From: a bacterium
GTDB lineage: Bacteria > Krumholzibacteriota > Krumholzibacteriia > LZORAL124-64-63
Assembly (NCBI GenBank): GCA_024231905.1
Contig: JAAEQC010000177.1
Location: forward strand, 1 to 64,000
DNA length: 64,000 bases
Direction of reading: 5' to 3'
In this document: in pieces, positions 1 to 9,029 of the stretch
Position numbering within the stretch: position 1 is the stretch's first letter
Layout of the letters: each line of letters begins with the position of its first letter
The notes under the pieces: model-generated
Databases searched by the model: none
The model's input: the letters and a program-made list of their open reading frames with translations, nothing else
What the model was told of the DNA's origin: nothing
Made by a program: the position numbers and the translations under genes

Positions 1-103
1 GGCTACGGTAGTCTGACATGGGGAGATTCCTTTCGTGATGCTTTGAGCGGCTCACGTTAGGGATTTCCCCATTTCTCTCCCGTATATGTCAAACACTGCG
101 TGC

Positions 104-124
104 CTCCCCGGCAGAGCCGGGGGG
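104..124 (-). terminator. Hairpin downstream of the secreted NTF2-like gene
   Basis: A GC-rich stem (ccccggc / gccgggg, loop aga at 113-115) lies 14 bases past the stop codon of the minus-strand gene that ends at 138. No clear U-run follows, so it may be a weak or factor-assisted terminator. Confidence 0.5.
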
Positions 125-137
125 ACTCCCGCTTACG

Positions 138-584
138 CTAGTTGCTCCCCACGACCCGGTGCGCCAACCAGCGGCCGTCGACCTTCTTGTACAAGCACAT
201 GTAGCGGCTGCCCGGAGTCCGTTCCCCACGCACGTAGGCGTGGTTGCGTCCGATCTCCATGACGGATTCGTCGTCGCCGTAGATCTCGTCGGTGCGGGAC
301 CGGATCTCCTCCACGCCGAAGTCGAGGTAGTATTGGAAGTACTCCCGGATGGCCTCACGCCCGTGCACGGCCGGCCGCATGGGTTCGAAGACCGTCGCGT
401 CCTCGGTGAACAGGGCCGCGATGGCGGCGGCGTCGCCGCGCACGTAGGCGTCCTCCAGGTCGTCGTTCCAGGCGATGATCTGCTCCTCGATCTCCTTGGA
501 GACCGTCTCGCCGGCCGTCGCCACCGCGCCGCTGCACAGCAGCGCGGTCAGGACGAAGGCCACCAGGGTCCGTTGCTTCTTCAT
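138..584 (-). CDS. Secreted NTF2-like (SnoaL/DUF4440-type) domain protein
   Basis: 148 residues. A Lys-rich start and hydrophobic segment (about residues 4-24, ending near ATAGE) form a signal peptide, so the protein should act outside the inner membrane. The rest has the cone-shaped NTF2/SnoaL pattern: an N-terminal helix, an alternating DAAAIAALFTEDA motif typical of DUF4440, and a final strand pair around GRWLAHRV. Members bind small ligands or act as isomerase-like enzymes, and the substrate cannot be read from sequence. It is the last gene of an operon with the BlaI and M56 genes, 13 bases after the M56 stop. Its C-terminal part resembles the C-terminal domain of that receptor (both have an LY...GRW..HR pattern), so the two are probably paralogous domains. 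Confidence 0.8.
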   Translation of the reverse strand: MKKQRTLVAFVLTALLCSGAVATAGETVSKEIEEQIIAWNDDLEDAYVRGDAAAIAALFTEDATVFEPMRPAVHGREAIREYFQYYLDFGVEEIRSRTDEIYGDDESVMEIGRNHAYVRGERTPGSRYMCLYKKVDGRWLAHRVVGSN

Positions 585-597
585 GACCGGTCTCCTA

Positions 598-2178
598 TCA
601 GTTGTTGACGATGTCGCGATGGATGCGCCAGCGGCCGTTTTCCCACCGGTAGAGGCTCATGAATCGGTTCGTCCCCATCACGTCGCCGTGGCGGTCCAGG
701 GCCCGCACCCGGCCCAGGCAGCAGACCATGTCCCCCACCTTGTGGAACTCGGTGCCGGTGATCTCGAAATCAGCCACGGGCGTGGACCAGAACGTGGCTG
801 CGTTGTCCTCGACCTCGTCCCGGCCGTGCAACGTACGCCGTCCGGGCGAGTAGAGCTTGGCGTCGCTGGTGTAGCAGGAAGCGAGAGCGGATGCGTCGCG
901 GTCCTTCGCCGCTTCGATCATGCGTTCGCCCAACCTGGTCCAGGCCTTCTCGAAATCCGCCAGGTCGATCTCGCGGGGGCGGTCGGTATCTCCACCGGCA
1001 TCGTCCCGCCGGCTGCTGGTCCCCTCTGCGGTCTGAACCGCGGCCAGGGGCGCCGCCACCAGGAACAGGAGCAGACCGGCGGCGATCACGGCGGTGCGAC
1101 CCGGCGCCCGGCGCCGGCGTGTGGTGTCGAGTACGGCCAACAAGCGGCCGGACATCTGGGAACTGCGTGCCATGGGGACCTCCCCGAAAGCCGGACGCCC
1201 GTGGCGTCCGATGGTGGATGCGATCTCGAGCAGATTGTCGGCGTAGGATGACGCCGCTTCGCCCGAGGACAGAACGAGATCGTCGCAGGCCCGTTCGCGT
1301 TCGACCTGCATGCGGTAGGCGGCGAGCCAGACGAGCGGGTTGCACCAGTAGATGGCACAGGCCAGGTGGGCCACGGCCTGGGTCAGGCAGTCACCGCGGC
1401 GGATGTGGGCCAGTTCGTGGACGAGAACCTGCCGGCGCTTCTTGTCATCCCAGTCCCGCCAAGCGCCGGGCAGCAGGATCGTCGAGCGGGCCAAGCCCCA
1501 GATCTGAGGCGAGACTGCCACGTCTGCGACGACCACCTCGACCGGGCGCACGATTCCCAGTTCCGACTTGATCTCCGAAACCAGGTCGCCCCCCTCGGCG
1601 GCGGTCGGTACCCGGGCGTCGCCCACGACCCGGCGCAGGCGCAGACTGCCGGCCGCAAGCCTCCCGAGGACCACGACCATGCCGGCGATCCAGACCCAGA
1701 ACAGCAGGGCGACGAAGGGGAACCGGGATGAGGTCGGGTGGGGAACCTCACGGGTCGACCGCTCTGCGGCGGCCTCCCCGGTCGCGGTAGCCTGCGCCGC
1801 GTCATCCCGGGTTCCCGTCTCGCCGGGTCCGGTGGCCTCGGTAGCGGCGACCGGAGTGAGCATGCTGTTCCCGCCACTCGCAGCCGCCAGTTCCGCCGGC
1901 GGCACGAAACGGAGGGCACCCACCGGCAACGGGATCTCCGTCGGCGCTTCCAGGCGCCAGACCGGCAACACCCCCGTCAGTAGGGGCAACAACAGGATGC
2001 CGCCGATCCCGAGCGTCCAGACCAGATGCCGGGTGGCCGCCGCCGCTCTTCGCATGAGATAGGCCAGCGCTCCGACCAGGAGCAGCAGTCCGCCGCTCTT
2101 GACCAGCGCACCGGTCATGGCCAGGGCCCAGGGGCGCGCCAGTTCTCCTTGAACCAGGTCAGGTATCAAGCCCTGCAT
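598..2178 (-). CDS. BlaR1/MecR1-like M56 membrane metallopeptidase with C-terminal NTF2-like domain
   Basis: 526 residues. Two N-terminal membrane segments (about 21-45 and 52-72) and one near 155-172 precede the zinc site HELAH (H254, E255, H258) with the downstream ERxRACDD motif near 293-300, which is the M56 signature. A further membrane helix lies at about 365-385. In BlaR1 the region after the last helix is a penicillin-binding sensor. Here residues about 405-526 are instead an SnoaL/DUF4440-type NTF2 domain. The gene starts one base after the blaI stop. By analogy with BlaR1, ligand binding outside would activate the cytoplasmic protease to relieve BlaI repression, but the ligand is unknown. 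The membrane peptidase call is firm and the signalling role is inferred. Confidence 0.85.
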   Translation of the reverse strand: MQGLIPDLVQGELARPWALAMTGALVKSGGLLLLVGALAYLMRRAAAATRHLVWTLGIGGILLLPLLTGVLPVWRLEAPTEIPLPVGALRFVPPAELAAASGGNSMLTPVAATEATGPGETGTRDDAAQATATGEAAAERSTREVPHPTSSRFPFVALLFWVWIAGMVVVLGRLAAGSLRLRRVVGDARVPTAAEGGDLVSEIKSELGIVRPVEVVVADVAVSPQIWGLARSTILLPGAWRDWDDKKRRQVLVHELAHIRRGDCLTQAVAHLACAIYWCNPLVWLAAYRMQVERERACDDLVLSSGEAASSYADNLLEIASTIGRHGRPAFGEVPMARSSQMSGRLLAVLDTTRRRRAPGRTAVIAAGLLLFLVAAPLAAVQTAEGTSSRRDDAGGDTDRPREIDLADFEKAWTRLGERMIEAAKDRDASALASCYTSDAKLYSPGRRTLHGRDEVEDNAATFWSTPVADFEITGTEFHKVGDMVCCLGRVRALDRHGDVMGTNRFMSLYRWENGRWRIHRDIVNN

Positions 2179-2179
2179 C

Positions 2180-2572
2180 TCAATTCCCCTCCCTGCGGGC
2201 CGCCTTGATCAGGCGGGAGATCACTTCGAGTTCCTCCTCCGAAGGCTTACCGTCCGGGTCGTCCAGCAGGGCGGCGACGAGTTTGCTGCGCGAGCCACCG
2301 AAGAAATTCTCCAGCAGTCCCCGCAGCACCGAACCCCGCGCCTTCTCTCGGGCCACCACCGGCAGATACATGTACCGGCGACCGACCTGCTCGTGGCTCA
2401 GATGCCCTTTTTCTTCAAGGATGCGCAGCGAGGCCCGGACAGCCGAGTAGCTGGGCGGATCCGGCATCTCCTCCATGACGTCAGAGACCGAAGCCCGGCC
2501 CAGGCGGTAGATGATTTCCATGATCTGCCGCTCACGTCGGCTGAACGGGCTACGGGTCTCGCCGTTCTTCAT
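2180..2572 (-). CDS. blaI: BlaI/MecI/CopY-family transcriptional repressor
   Basis: 130 residues, the usual size for the family. The N-terminal winged helix (about residues 8-80) has the family pattern: RERQIMEIIYRLG, then SVSDVMEEM, then the recognition helix YSAVRASLRILEEKGHL. The C-terminal half is the dimerisation helix region. It should dimerise on operator DNA and be inactivated by cleavage through the M56 receptor encoded one base downstream. The ATG at 2572 is in frame with the complete winged helix. The promoter carries two tandem 18-base operator-like repeats, which points to autoregulation of the three-gene operon. Confidence 0.9.
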   Translation of the reverse strand: MKNGETRSPFSRRERQIMEIIYRLGRASVSDVMEEMPDPPSYSAVRASLRILEEKGHLSHEQVGRRYMYLPVVAREKARGSVLRGLLENFFGGSRSKLVAALLDDPDGKPSEEELEVISRLIKAARREGN

Positions 2573-2598
2573 GTGCTGGTTCCTCTCGACTGACTCAC

Positions 2599-2634
2599 GT
2601 GCTAAATTTTCAGCATGTGCTAATTATTCAGCAC
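2599..2634. promoter_or_regulatory. Tandem BlaI-type operators (two 18-base inverted repeats)
   Basis: Two abutting imperfect palindromes, gtgctaaattttcagcat (2599-2616) and gtgctaattattcagcac (2617-2634), share the half-sites gtgct/agca(c/t). The upstream unit covers the predicted -10 box of the blaI promoter and the second lies over the start-site region. A lone half-site, tagcac, follows at about 2672-2677. This layout fits repression by the BlaI protein encoded 27 bases away. Confidence 0.75.
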
Positions 2635-2651
2635 ATAGGCCGTCCTGTCAA
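2623..2651 (-). promoter_or_regulatory. Sigma-70-type promoter for the blaI operon
   Basis: On the minus strand there is a perfect -35 box TTGACA (2651-2646), a 17-base spacer and a -10 box AATAAT (2628-2623). The -10 box lies inside the operator repeat at 2617-2634. Confidence 0.75.
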
Positions 2652-2854
2652 GGGAGTAATTGCAGTTTTTTTAGCACTTCTTACCGCGCCCAGATGAACA
2701 TGCCGGATCACAATTCCCTTTCCAATCACACCGGCCTTTCTGTATGCTCGCGGAGCGAACCATCACACGTCACACCACCCACTTCACGGGACGGAGCCTC
2801 AGCCAGCGCACAAGTGACGCGTCCTCGTCAGCCTTCAACGGCGGGACGGTGTTC

Positions 2855-4000
2855 ATGGCGACTGGAGCCAGAACGGTCCGGTGGCGCATCCTGATCTGGG
2901 TGCTGCCGCTGCAGGTGTTGGTCTTCGCCGGGTTCCAGATCTGGTTGGCCAACCAACCGGTCGGACCGGTGGAGACGGCGGGCCTGTCCCCTGCCGAGAC
3001 CCCGCTGACCCACGAACAGATGCGCACGATCCGCGTGGGCTCGGGCGTCCTAGGCGGCGCCGTACTCCTGGTGACCTTCCTGACGGTCCGCCTGCTGCTC
3101 GACCGGCACCTGCGCCGCACCACCCGCCGCATGCTGGCCCGCGCCGCCGCCATCCGGGCCGGCCAGCCGCACCGGAAGAACCGGCGCCACCGTCCCCGTG
3201 AACTGAAGGCCATCGCCGACGAGCTCGACCGTTCGGCCCAGCGCATCTCCCAGCAGAAACGCGAACTGCGCGAGAGCGAACGCCTGGTCGTCGTCGGCCA
3301 GATGGTGGCTGGACTCTCCCACACCCTCAAGAACATCCTCAACGGACTGCGGGCCGGTCAGTTCGTCCTCGACCGGGCCCTGAAGACCGGCAACGAGGAT
3401 AAGCTCCACAAGGGCCTGGACGTGACCCGCACCAGCGTGGCCCGCATCGAGCGGCTCATCTTCGACATGCTCAACTACACCAAGGACCGGGAGCCCAAGC
3501 GCGAGGCAGTCGACCCCAACCACGTGGTGGCCGAGGTCATTGAGGAGTTGCAGCAATTGGCCGGCAGCTGGGACATCGAACTGCGCGACGAGACCGATCC
3601 CGACGTGGGTCCGGCCGCCCTTGACCACAACGAGATCTTCCGCGCCCTGGTGGATCTGACTACCAACGCCATCGAGGCCTGCACCGAGGGCGGCAAGGGG
3701 GATCTGGTGGCCCTGGGCACCATCGGTGGCGAGGACGAGGTCGTGCTCCTGGTCGAGGACAACGGCATCGGCATGACCGACGACGTGCTCGACCACCTCT
3801 ACACCCGCTTCGTGTCCACCAAGGCCACCGGCGGCACGGGTCTGGGCATGGTAGTGGTCAAGAAGATCATCGACGAGCACGGCGGCACCATCGACGTGGA
3901 ATCGGCCCCCGGGGAAGGGACCACCTTCCGCATCCGCCTGCCACGGGCCATGGAGAACGCGACCGACGGACTTCAAGAGCATAAGGAGAGTGCGGGATGA
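2855..4000 (+). CDS. Membrane-bound sensor histidine kinase
   Basis: 381 residues from the ATG at 2855. An upstream in-frame ATG at 2744 would add 37 residues of non-conserved sequence before the first membrane helix, so the later start is preferred. Two membrane helices (about 10-31 and 62-83) bracket a short periplasmic loop and are followed by a HAMP-like linker and coiled coil. The phosphoacceptor is H156 in GLSHTLKN. The ATPase domain shows the N-box TTNAIEAC (N271), the G1 box EDNGIGM and the G2 box TGLGM. Its stop overlaps the start of the receiver gene by four bases, making an evident two-component pair. It is divergent from blaI, and its signal is unknown. Confidence 0.88.
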   Translation: MATGARTVRWRILIWVLPLQVLVFAGFQIWLANQPVGPVETAGLSPAETPLTHEQMRTIRVGSGVLGGAVLLVTFLTVRLLLDRHLRRTTRRMLARAAAIRAGQPHRKNRRHRPRELKAIADELDRSAQRISQQKRELRESERLVVVGQMVAGLSHTLKNILNGLRAGQFVLDRALKTGNEDKLHKGLDVTRTSVARIERLIFDMLNYTKDREPKREAVDPNHVVAEVIEELQQLAGSWDIELRDETDPDVGPAALDHNEIFRALVDLTTNAIEACTEGGKGDLVALGTIGGEDEVVLLVEDNGIGMTDDVLDHLYTRFVSTKATGGTGLGMVVVKKIIDEHGGTIDVESAPGEGTTFRIRLPRAMENATDGLQEHKESAG

Positions 4001-4446
4001 CCGACGAGAGGGACGTCCTGATCGTGGACGACAGCGAAGAGTGCGTGATCTACCTGACGGAGATCCTCGAGGATCTGGGATATCCCTTCCGGGTGGCCCG
4101 CAACGGCAAGGCGGGTCTGGAGGCGGTGCGCACGAAGAAGCCCGACCTGGTCCTGCTCGACCTGATGATGCCCCAGAAGGGCGGCATCGCCGTCTACCGG
4201 GAAATGAAGAAGGACCCGGAGTTGGAGAAGATCCCCATCTTCATCATCACCGGCGCCTCCGAGGCCACCGGCGTGGACATGCTCACGGGCGAGCCCCTGC
4301 CCGCCGAGGACTACGGCGACGAGTTCACGCGACGGTTCGGAGTGCGGGTCCACGGACAACTCAAGGCCATCGAGCCGGACGTGTTCATCGAGAAGCCCAT
4401 CGACCACGAGGATGTGGCGCGGCGGATCAGGGCCGTCCTCGAATAA
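3997..4446 (+). CDS. Single-domain response regulator (CheY-like)
   Basis: 149 residues with only a receiver domain and no output domain. The acidic pair D11/D12, phospho-acceptor D55 (LLDLMMP), T85 (IITGAS) and K133 (IEKPI) are all present. The stretch between T85 and K133 is about 47 residues, roughly 25 longer than in a standard CheY fold, so the alpha4/beta5 region carries an insertion (about residues 88-125). It is translationally coupled to the histidine kinase by an ATGA overlap. Without an output domain it probably passes phosphate on or acts by protein binding. Confidence 0.88.
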   Translation: MTDERDVLIVDDSEECVIYLTEILEDLGYPFRVARNGKAGLEAVRTKKPDLVLLDLMMPQKGGIAVYREMKKDPELEKIPIFIITGASEATGVDMLTGEPLPAEDYGDEFTRRFGVRVHGQLKAIEPDVFIEKPIDHEDVARRIRAVLE

Positions 4447-4581
4447 CCTCGGAACGGCCGGGCCCGGACGACCCGGCCATCGAGCCGGTATGCGCGGCCG
4501 TGTCCGGCCGGCCGAAAGGCGCGATGGCGCGCTTCCAGTCCGGCCGGCGGGCGGTCCCTGCGGATCCTCGGCGTGACGATG

Positions 4582-4632
4582 TTTTCATCGGGCCCATATT
4601 TTCATCGGGCCCACGTTTTCATCGAGCCCACT
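4582..4632. repeat. Three tandem copies of a 17-base repeat at the helicase stop codon
   Basis: The units are ttttcatcgggcccata (4582-4598), ttttcatcgggcccacg (4599-4615) and ttttcatcgagcccact (4616-4632). The last copy contains the final codons and stop of the minus-strand helicase gene, and the other two lie immediately downstream of it. Each unit brings its own TGA on the minus strand. Confidence 0.85.
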
Positions 4633-5893
4633 TGGACCGGCGGCGGCGGGCAGGCGGCTTGTTGCCGGTCACGGCCGCCGCTTTCGGTGGGCGCGGACCG
4701 CTACGACCGGTGCGCCGCGGCGTCCGGCTACGGGGCTCCGGAGCCGCCTCCTGGTACTCGAACCCTTCCACTTCCTGCCGCGCGATAGGCGCGCCGATCA
4801 TGCGCTCGGTAGCCCGCAGCCAGCTGTGGTCGTTGCTCGTGACGAAGGTGCAGGCCACGCCCTCGAGCTCGGACCGGCCCGTGCGGCCGATGCGGTGGGT
4901 GTAGGCCTCGGGGGTGTTGGGCACGTCGTAGTTGATGACGTGGGAGACGTTGCTCACGTCGATGCCGCGGGCGGCGATGTCCGTGGCCACGAGGATGTCG
5001 TAGCGCCGCGACCGGAAGCCGCTCATGGCCCGGTCGCGCTGGGACTGGGACAGGTTGCCCTGCAGACCCACGGCCCGGTGCCCCGCCTTGCACAGCTGCT
5101 CGGACAGACGGCGGGCCCGGTGCTTGGTCCGGGTGAAGACGATGGCGGAATGGCAGTCATTCCGCTTCAACACGTGTTCCAGCAGATCGCGTTTGCGACG
5201 CTCGGCCACCATGACCAGGGCGTGGTCGATGGTCGCGGCTGCGGCCACGTTCAGTTCGACCACGTGGGGGAACTGGAGCAGGTCGTCGGCCAGGCGGCGG
5301 ACCTCCCGCGGCATGGTCGCCGAGAAGAGCAGGTTCTGGCGCCGGCCCGGCAGGGCGGCCAGGATGCGGCGGATGTCCGGCAGGAAGCCCATGTCGAACA
5401 TGTGGTCGGCCTCGTCGAGAACGAGGGTCTCGATGCGGCTCAGGTCGAGGAGCCCCTGCTGGAGCAGGTCAAGCACGCGGCCGGGACAACCGACCACGAT
5501 CTCTGCTCCGCGGCGCAGGGCGCGCACCTGGCCGTTGGGCGACACGCCACCGAAGATGGTGACCGTCTTGATGCGCGTGAAGCGTGCCAGGGTGGCGATT
5601 TCCTGTTCGATCTGGGTGGCCAACTCCCGGGTGGGGGCCAGCACCAGGGCCCGGGGCCCGCGGCCGCGTTCCCGAAGGATGCGGTCGAGCAGGGGCAGGG
5701 CGAAGGCAGCGGTCTTGCCGGTGCCGGTCTGGGCCAGGCCCAGCACGTCGTCGCCGGCCAGGCCGGCGGGAATGGTCTCGGCCTGGATGGGCCGGGGGTT
5801 CTTGAAGCCGGCGGCGTCGACGCCGCGCAGCAGGGTCCGATGGAGGTCGAAGCGATCGAAACCGGTCGACGTCATGGTCGAGTTCTGAGGCAT
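4619..5893 (-). CDS. rhlE: DEAD-box ATP-dependent RNA helicase, RhlE type
   Basis: About 424 residues from the ATG at 5893. A TTG at 5977 would add 28 poorly conserved residues, and the ATG at 5875 is also possible. The motifs appear in order: the Q-motif (PRPIQ), motif I AQTGTGKT (K60), Ia PTRELA, motif II DEAD (160-163), motif III SAT, motif V ATDIAARGID and motif VI HRIGRTGR. The short basic tail ending in KWAR is typical of RhlE. It unwinds short RNA duplexes in ribosome assembly or RNA decay. It is a single gene, and its 3' end falls in a 17-base tandem repeat. Confidence 0.92.
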   Translation of the reverse strand: MPQNSTMTSTGFDRFDLHRTLLRGVDAAGFKNPRPIQAETIPAGLAGDDVLGLAQTGTGKTAAFALPLLDRILRERGRGPRALVLAPTRELATQIEQEIATLARFTRIKTVTIFGGVSPNGQVRALRRGAEIVVGCPGRVLDLLQQGLLDLSRIETLVLDEADHMFDMGFLPDIRRILAALPGRRQNLLFSATMPREVRRLADDLLQFPHVVELNVAAAATIDHALVMVAERRKRDLLEHVLKRNDCHSAIVFTRTKHRARRLSEQLCKAGHRAVGLQGNLSQSQRDRAMSGFRSRRYDILVATDIAARGIDVSNVSHVINYDVPNTPEAYTHRIGRTGRSELEGVACTFVTSNDHSWLRATERMIGAPIARQEVEGFEYQEAAPEPRSRTPRRTGRSGPRPPKAAAVTGNKPPARRRRSKWAR

Positions 5894-6119
5894 GAATATC
5901 CAGTCTTCGCCGCACACACGGGACGGACCCGCACACCGCGGCGTGGTGTTCCGACCCATAACAACAGTGAAGGGCAAGAGATAGGCTTGTGCGGCGTGAC
6001 CCCGAGGTAAGAAGTGGGGTCCTGTTGTTCGCCGCCATCGGGCAGGTTCCCGAATTCAGGTGTCAGCTATATAGTACCGAAGCAAGGATTGCGCCAGACC
6101 GGATCCGTATCCCGGCCCG

Positions 6120-8819
6120 CTACTGGACCAACCCGCGCCGCCAATCGGTGACCAAGTGGAGGTACGAAACCTCGGCCTGGAAGGCCGGATCGGGGGCACT
6201 CTGGAGGATACGCTCGCCGTCGGGATGGAGAGCGTAGAAGCACCCGACGGCATCCGGGGGGGGAACCGCGATCCTGTCATCGAAGCTGCCGACGCGGAAG
6301 GTGTCCCCGGAGCCGTCCACGGAGTAGGCGCGCAGATCACCGCTGAAGCGGCTGACCCACAGTTCCTTGCCGTCGTGACTCCACCTGGGGTAGGCCGCAC
6401 CGAAGGTCGTGACCTGCCACTTGCGGGGGCCGCCCTTGGCGGGGATGACGAAGATGTCCCAACCCGCCGCGGACTGGGCGTGGTACGCCACCCACCGGCC
6501 GTCCGGCGAGTAGATGCCGCCGCCCACGTTCTCGTCCGCGGCCGAGGCGAGGATCGTGGCTTCGCCGTCGCCCGTCGACAGGGACAGCTTCCGAATCTCG
6601 TACTTGCCGTCCTCCCGCTGGGAATCGAACAGCAGGGTCTGGTCGGCGCCACCGACACTGGACGGTGAAATCTCCCGTTCCGACTCCAGCACGATGGCTG
6701 CGCCGCCCGGCCCATCCACCGGTTGTTCCATGATCCGATATGCGGTTCCCTCGATGGACTGGTAGAAGACCGAGTCGCCGGTGGGCGACCAGCAGGCGCG
6801 GGCCTCGTCGCCGGGTCCGAAGGTGAAACGGGTGCGCAGACCGGTGGTCAGGTCGATGAGCCACAGGTCCGTGCCCTCGTTGGACGATTCGCGCACCTCC
6901 ACGACGGCACGCAGTCCGTCGGGCGAGATCACCGGATGGAAGAGCTGGCCCGGATCGCCCAGGGCCTCCATGGCGCCGCTCTCTATATTCGACCAGAAGA
7001 CCATCCTGCCGGTGCGCGTGGAGGCGCCGGTCTGGAAGGCCATGACGCCGGTGGCGGACGGCGCGAAGACGCCCAGCGCCGCTCCCGGTATGGAAAGGAC
7101 GTTTTCCACCAGGGGCGTGCCGCCCTCGATGACCCTCTCCTGGTCCGGCGTGAAGGGCGTCGCCATGAGCACGTCCTCGCGGACCGTCAGCAGGTGCCCG
7201 TTCGCGTAGTCGGCCTGGGTCTGGGACTCGGCGATGTTCCGGGGGACGACGGCCGTGTCGAGGGCGGCCAGGAAGACGCTGTTGTCGCCCCCGCCGCCGG
7301 AGTGGCGTCCGACGTAGATGAACTCCCGCCCGCCGGGCAGGAAGCGGGGATGCCGGTGGGAATCGTAGCCCGCATCGACGGTCGTCAGTTCGACCGGTTC
7401 GCCGCCGATGGCCGGCACCTTGAAGATCCCCGAGGTGGCCGAATCGGCGAAAATGATGTCCCCGTGTTCGTTCCAGGACCCACCCTTGCCGTTCTCCGCA
7501 GCGCACAGAGTGACGGGCGGGCCGCCGCCCACGGCCACCTTCTTGAGCTTGTTGTCGGCGGGCACGAAGAAGCCGATGAATCGGCTGTCGAAGGACCAGA
7601 AAGGGTAGGCTGCGCTTTCGGTACCGGACAGGGCCACGGACTCGCCCTTGTCCAGGTGGCGGAGGTAGAGGAGTGTCACGCCTTCGTCGTCGACGGCGGT
7701 GAAGGCCATCTTGGTGCCGTCGGGCGAGACGGCGGCCGCTCCCGGGGCGGTGCCCGCCAGCTGGTAGTCGGTGTTCTGCGGCGGCGGGATCATGGCGTGC
7801 ACCACCGGCGCCGGTTCGGACCGGGCCAGGACCTGCCGGCCCAGGAACGTCCCGGCCACCAGGCAGATCAGGGCCAACCCCGCCAGCAGCAGGACCGGCG
7901 GGCGTGAGCGTCCGGGCGCATGGTGGGGCGTGGCCGGGGCCAGCCGCGAGAAACTGAGGTTCGAGCCGCTGGCCCCGCCGTCCTGCAGGAAGATGCGGGC
8001 CTCGCCGATGTCGCGCAGACGCTGCTTGGGGTTCCGCTCGAGGCAGCGCTCGATGAGGCGGCACAGCTCGGGGGCCTCGTCCACGGGCAGGGCGTCCCAG
8101 TCGGGTTCGGCGCGCAGCACGGCGGCCAGAGTGTCGCTTATGGTCTCGCCCTGGAAGAGCTGCTTGCCCGTGAGCATCTCGAAGAGGATCACGCCGAAGG
8201 CCCAGATGTCGGCCCGGCGGTCGACGGCGTGGCCGCGGGCCTGCTCGGGACTCATGTAGGCGGCCGTGCCCAGGACGGCGCCCACCTGGGTCATGGCCGC
8301 GGTCAGGGTGGGAGAGGTGGCCGAGTCCTGCTGGGTGGCGTCGTTGCCGAACCAGGCCTGGGCCAGGCCGAAGTCCAGGATCTTGATCTCGCCCTCGGTG
8401 GTCTCCATGACGTTGGCCGGCTTGAGATCCCGGTGGACGATGCCGTTCTCGTGGGCCGCTTCCAGCCCGGCGGCCACTTGGCGGGCGATGGACAGCACCT
8501 CGTCGACCGGCACCGGGCCCGCCTTCATGCGTTCGGTCAGTTCCGCGCCGGCGATGAGTTCCATGACCAGGAACCGCGCGCCCTCGGCTTCCTCGAAACC
8601 GTACACCGAGGCCACGTTGGGGTGCTGGAGGCTGGCCAGGGTCCGGGCCTCGCGCTGGAAGCGGGCTTCCCGTTCGGGGTCGCCGCTCAACTCGGCGGGC
8701 AGGACCTTGAGGGCCACGTCCCGGCCCAGCTTGGTGTCCAGGGCACGGAAGACCTCGCCCATGCCGCCCTTGCCGATCTGTTCCTGGATCTCGTAGTGCA
8801 GGAGTTGCTTGCCGATCAT
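6120..8819 (-). CDS. Ser/Thr protein kinase with membrane helix and WD40-like (PD40/TolB) propeller
   Basis: 899 residues. The N-terminal Hanks-type kinase domain (about 8-270) has the glycine loop GKGGMG (16-21), K38 (VALKVLP), HRDLKPAN (129-136) and DFG (149-151), so it should be active. A single membrane helix near 305-330 follows. The rest (about 350-899) is a chain of PD40/TolB-type blades with recurring SPDG, W-S-D and GGEP motifs, expected outside the membrane. The architecture is a transmembrane receptor kinase whose propeller may sense a ligand or envelope protein. No partner gene is adjacent. Confidence 0.92.
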   Translation of the reverse strand: MIGKQLLHYEIQEQIGKGGMGEVFRALDTKLGRDVALKVLPAELSGDPEREARFQREARTLASLQHPNVASVYGFEEAEGARFLVMELIAGAELTERMKAGPVPVDEVLSIARQVAAGLEAAHENGIVHRDLKPANVMETTEGEIKILDFGLAQAWFGNDATQQDSATSPTLTAAMTQVGAVLGTAAYMSPEQARGHAVDRRADIWAFGVILFEMLTGKQLFQGETISDTLAAVLRAEPDWDALPVDEAPELCRLIERCLERNPKQRLRDIGEARIFLQDGGASGSNLSFSRLAPATPHHAPGRSRPPVLLLAGLALICLVAGTFLGRQVLARSEPAPVVHAMIPPPQNTDYQLAGTAPGAAAVSPDGTKMAFTAVDDEGVTLLYLRHLDKGESVALSGTESAAYPFWSFDSRFIGFFVPADNKLKKVAVGGGPPVTLCAAENGKGGSWNEHGDIIFADSATSGIFKVPAIGGEPVELTTVDAGYDSHRHPRFLPGGREFIYVGRHSGGGGDNSVFLAALDTAVVPRNIAESQTQADYANGHLLTVREDVLMATPFTPDQERVIEGGTPLVENVLSIPGAALGVFAPSATGVMAFQTGASTRTGRMVFWSNIESGAMEALGDPGQLFHPVISPDGLRAVVEVRESSNEGTDLWLIDLTTGLRTRFTFGPGDEARACWSPTGDSVFYQSIEGTAYRIMEQPVDGPGGAAIVLESEREISPSSVGGADQTLLFDSQREDGKYEIRKLSLSTGDGEATILASAADENVGGGIYSPDGRWVAYHAQSAAGWDIFVIPAKGGPRKWQVTTFGAAYPRWSHDGKELWVSRFSGDLRAYSVDGSGDTFRVGSFDDRIAVPPPDAVGCFYALHPDGERILQSAPDPAFQAEVSYLHLVTDWRRGLVQ

Positions 8820-9029
8820 CTGGTCCCCCCCGAACAGCGGATGGCGTTTCTGCGGGCGCCGTGTGGGCGCTGGGAAGCCGGTTCCGGGGCTTTTTGGGAA
8901 GCGCGCGGGCTGGGCTTGGATATCGATTCAGGATAGTTCTAATCTGGTTTCGGCGCCCGCAGAAGTTGCGGACGTACGGACTGGCGGGGTTCGTGGTAGG
9001 ATGCGGGATCCTCGTTGGAAGGAGATGCC

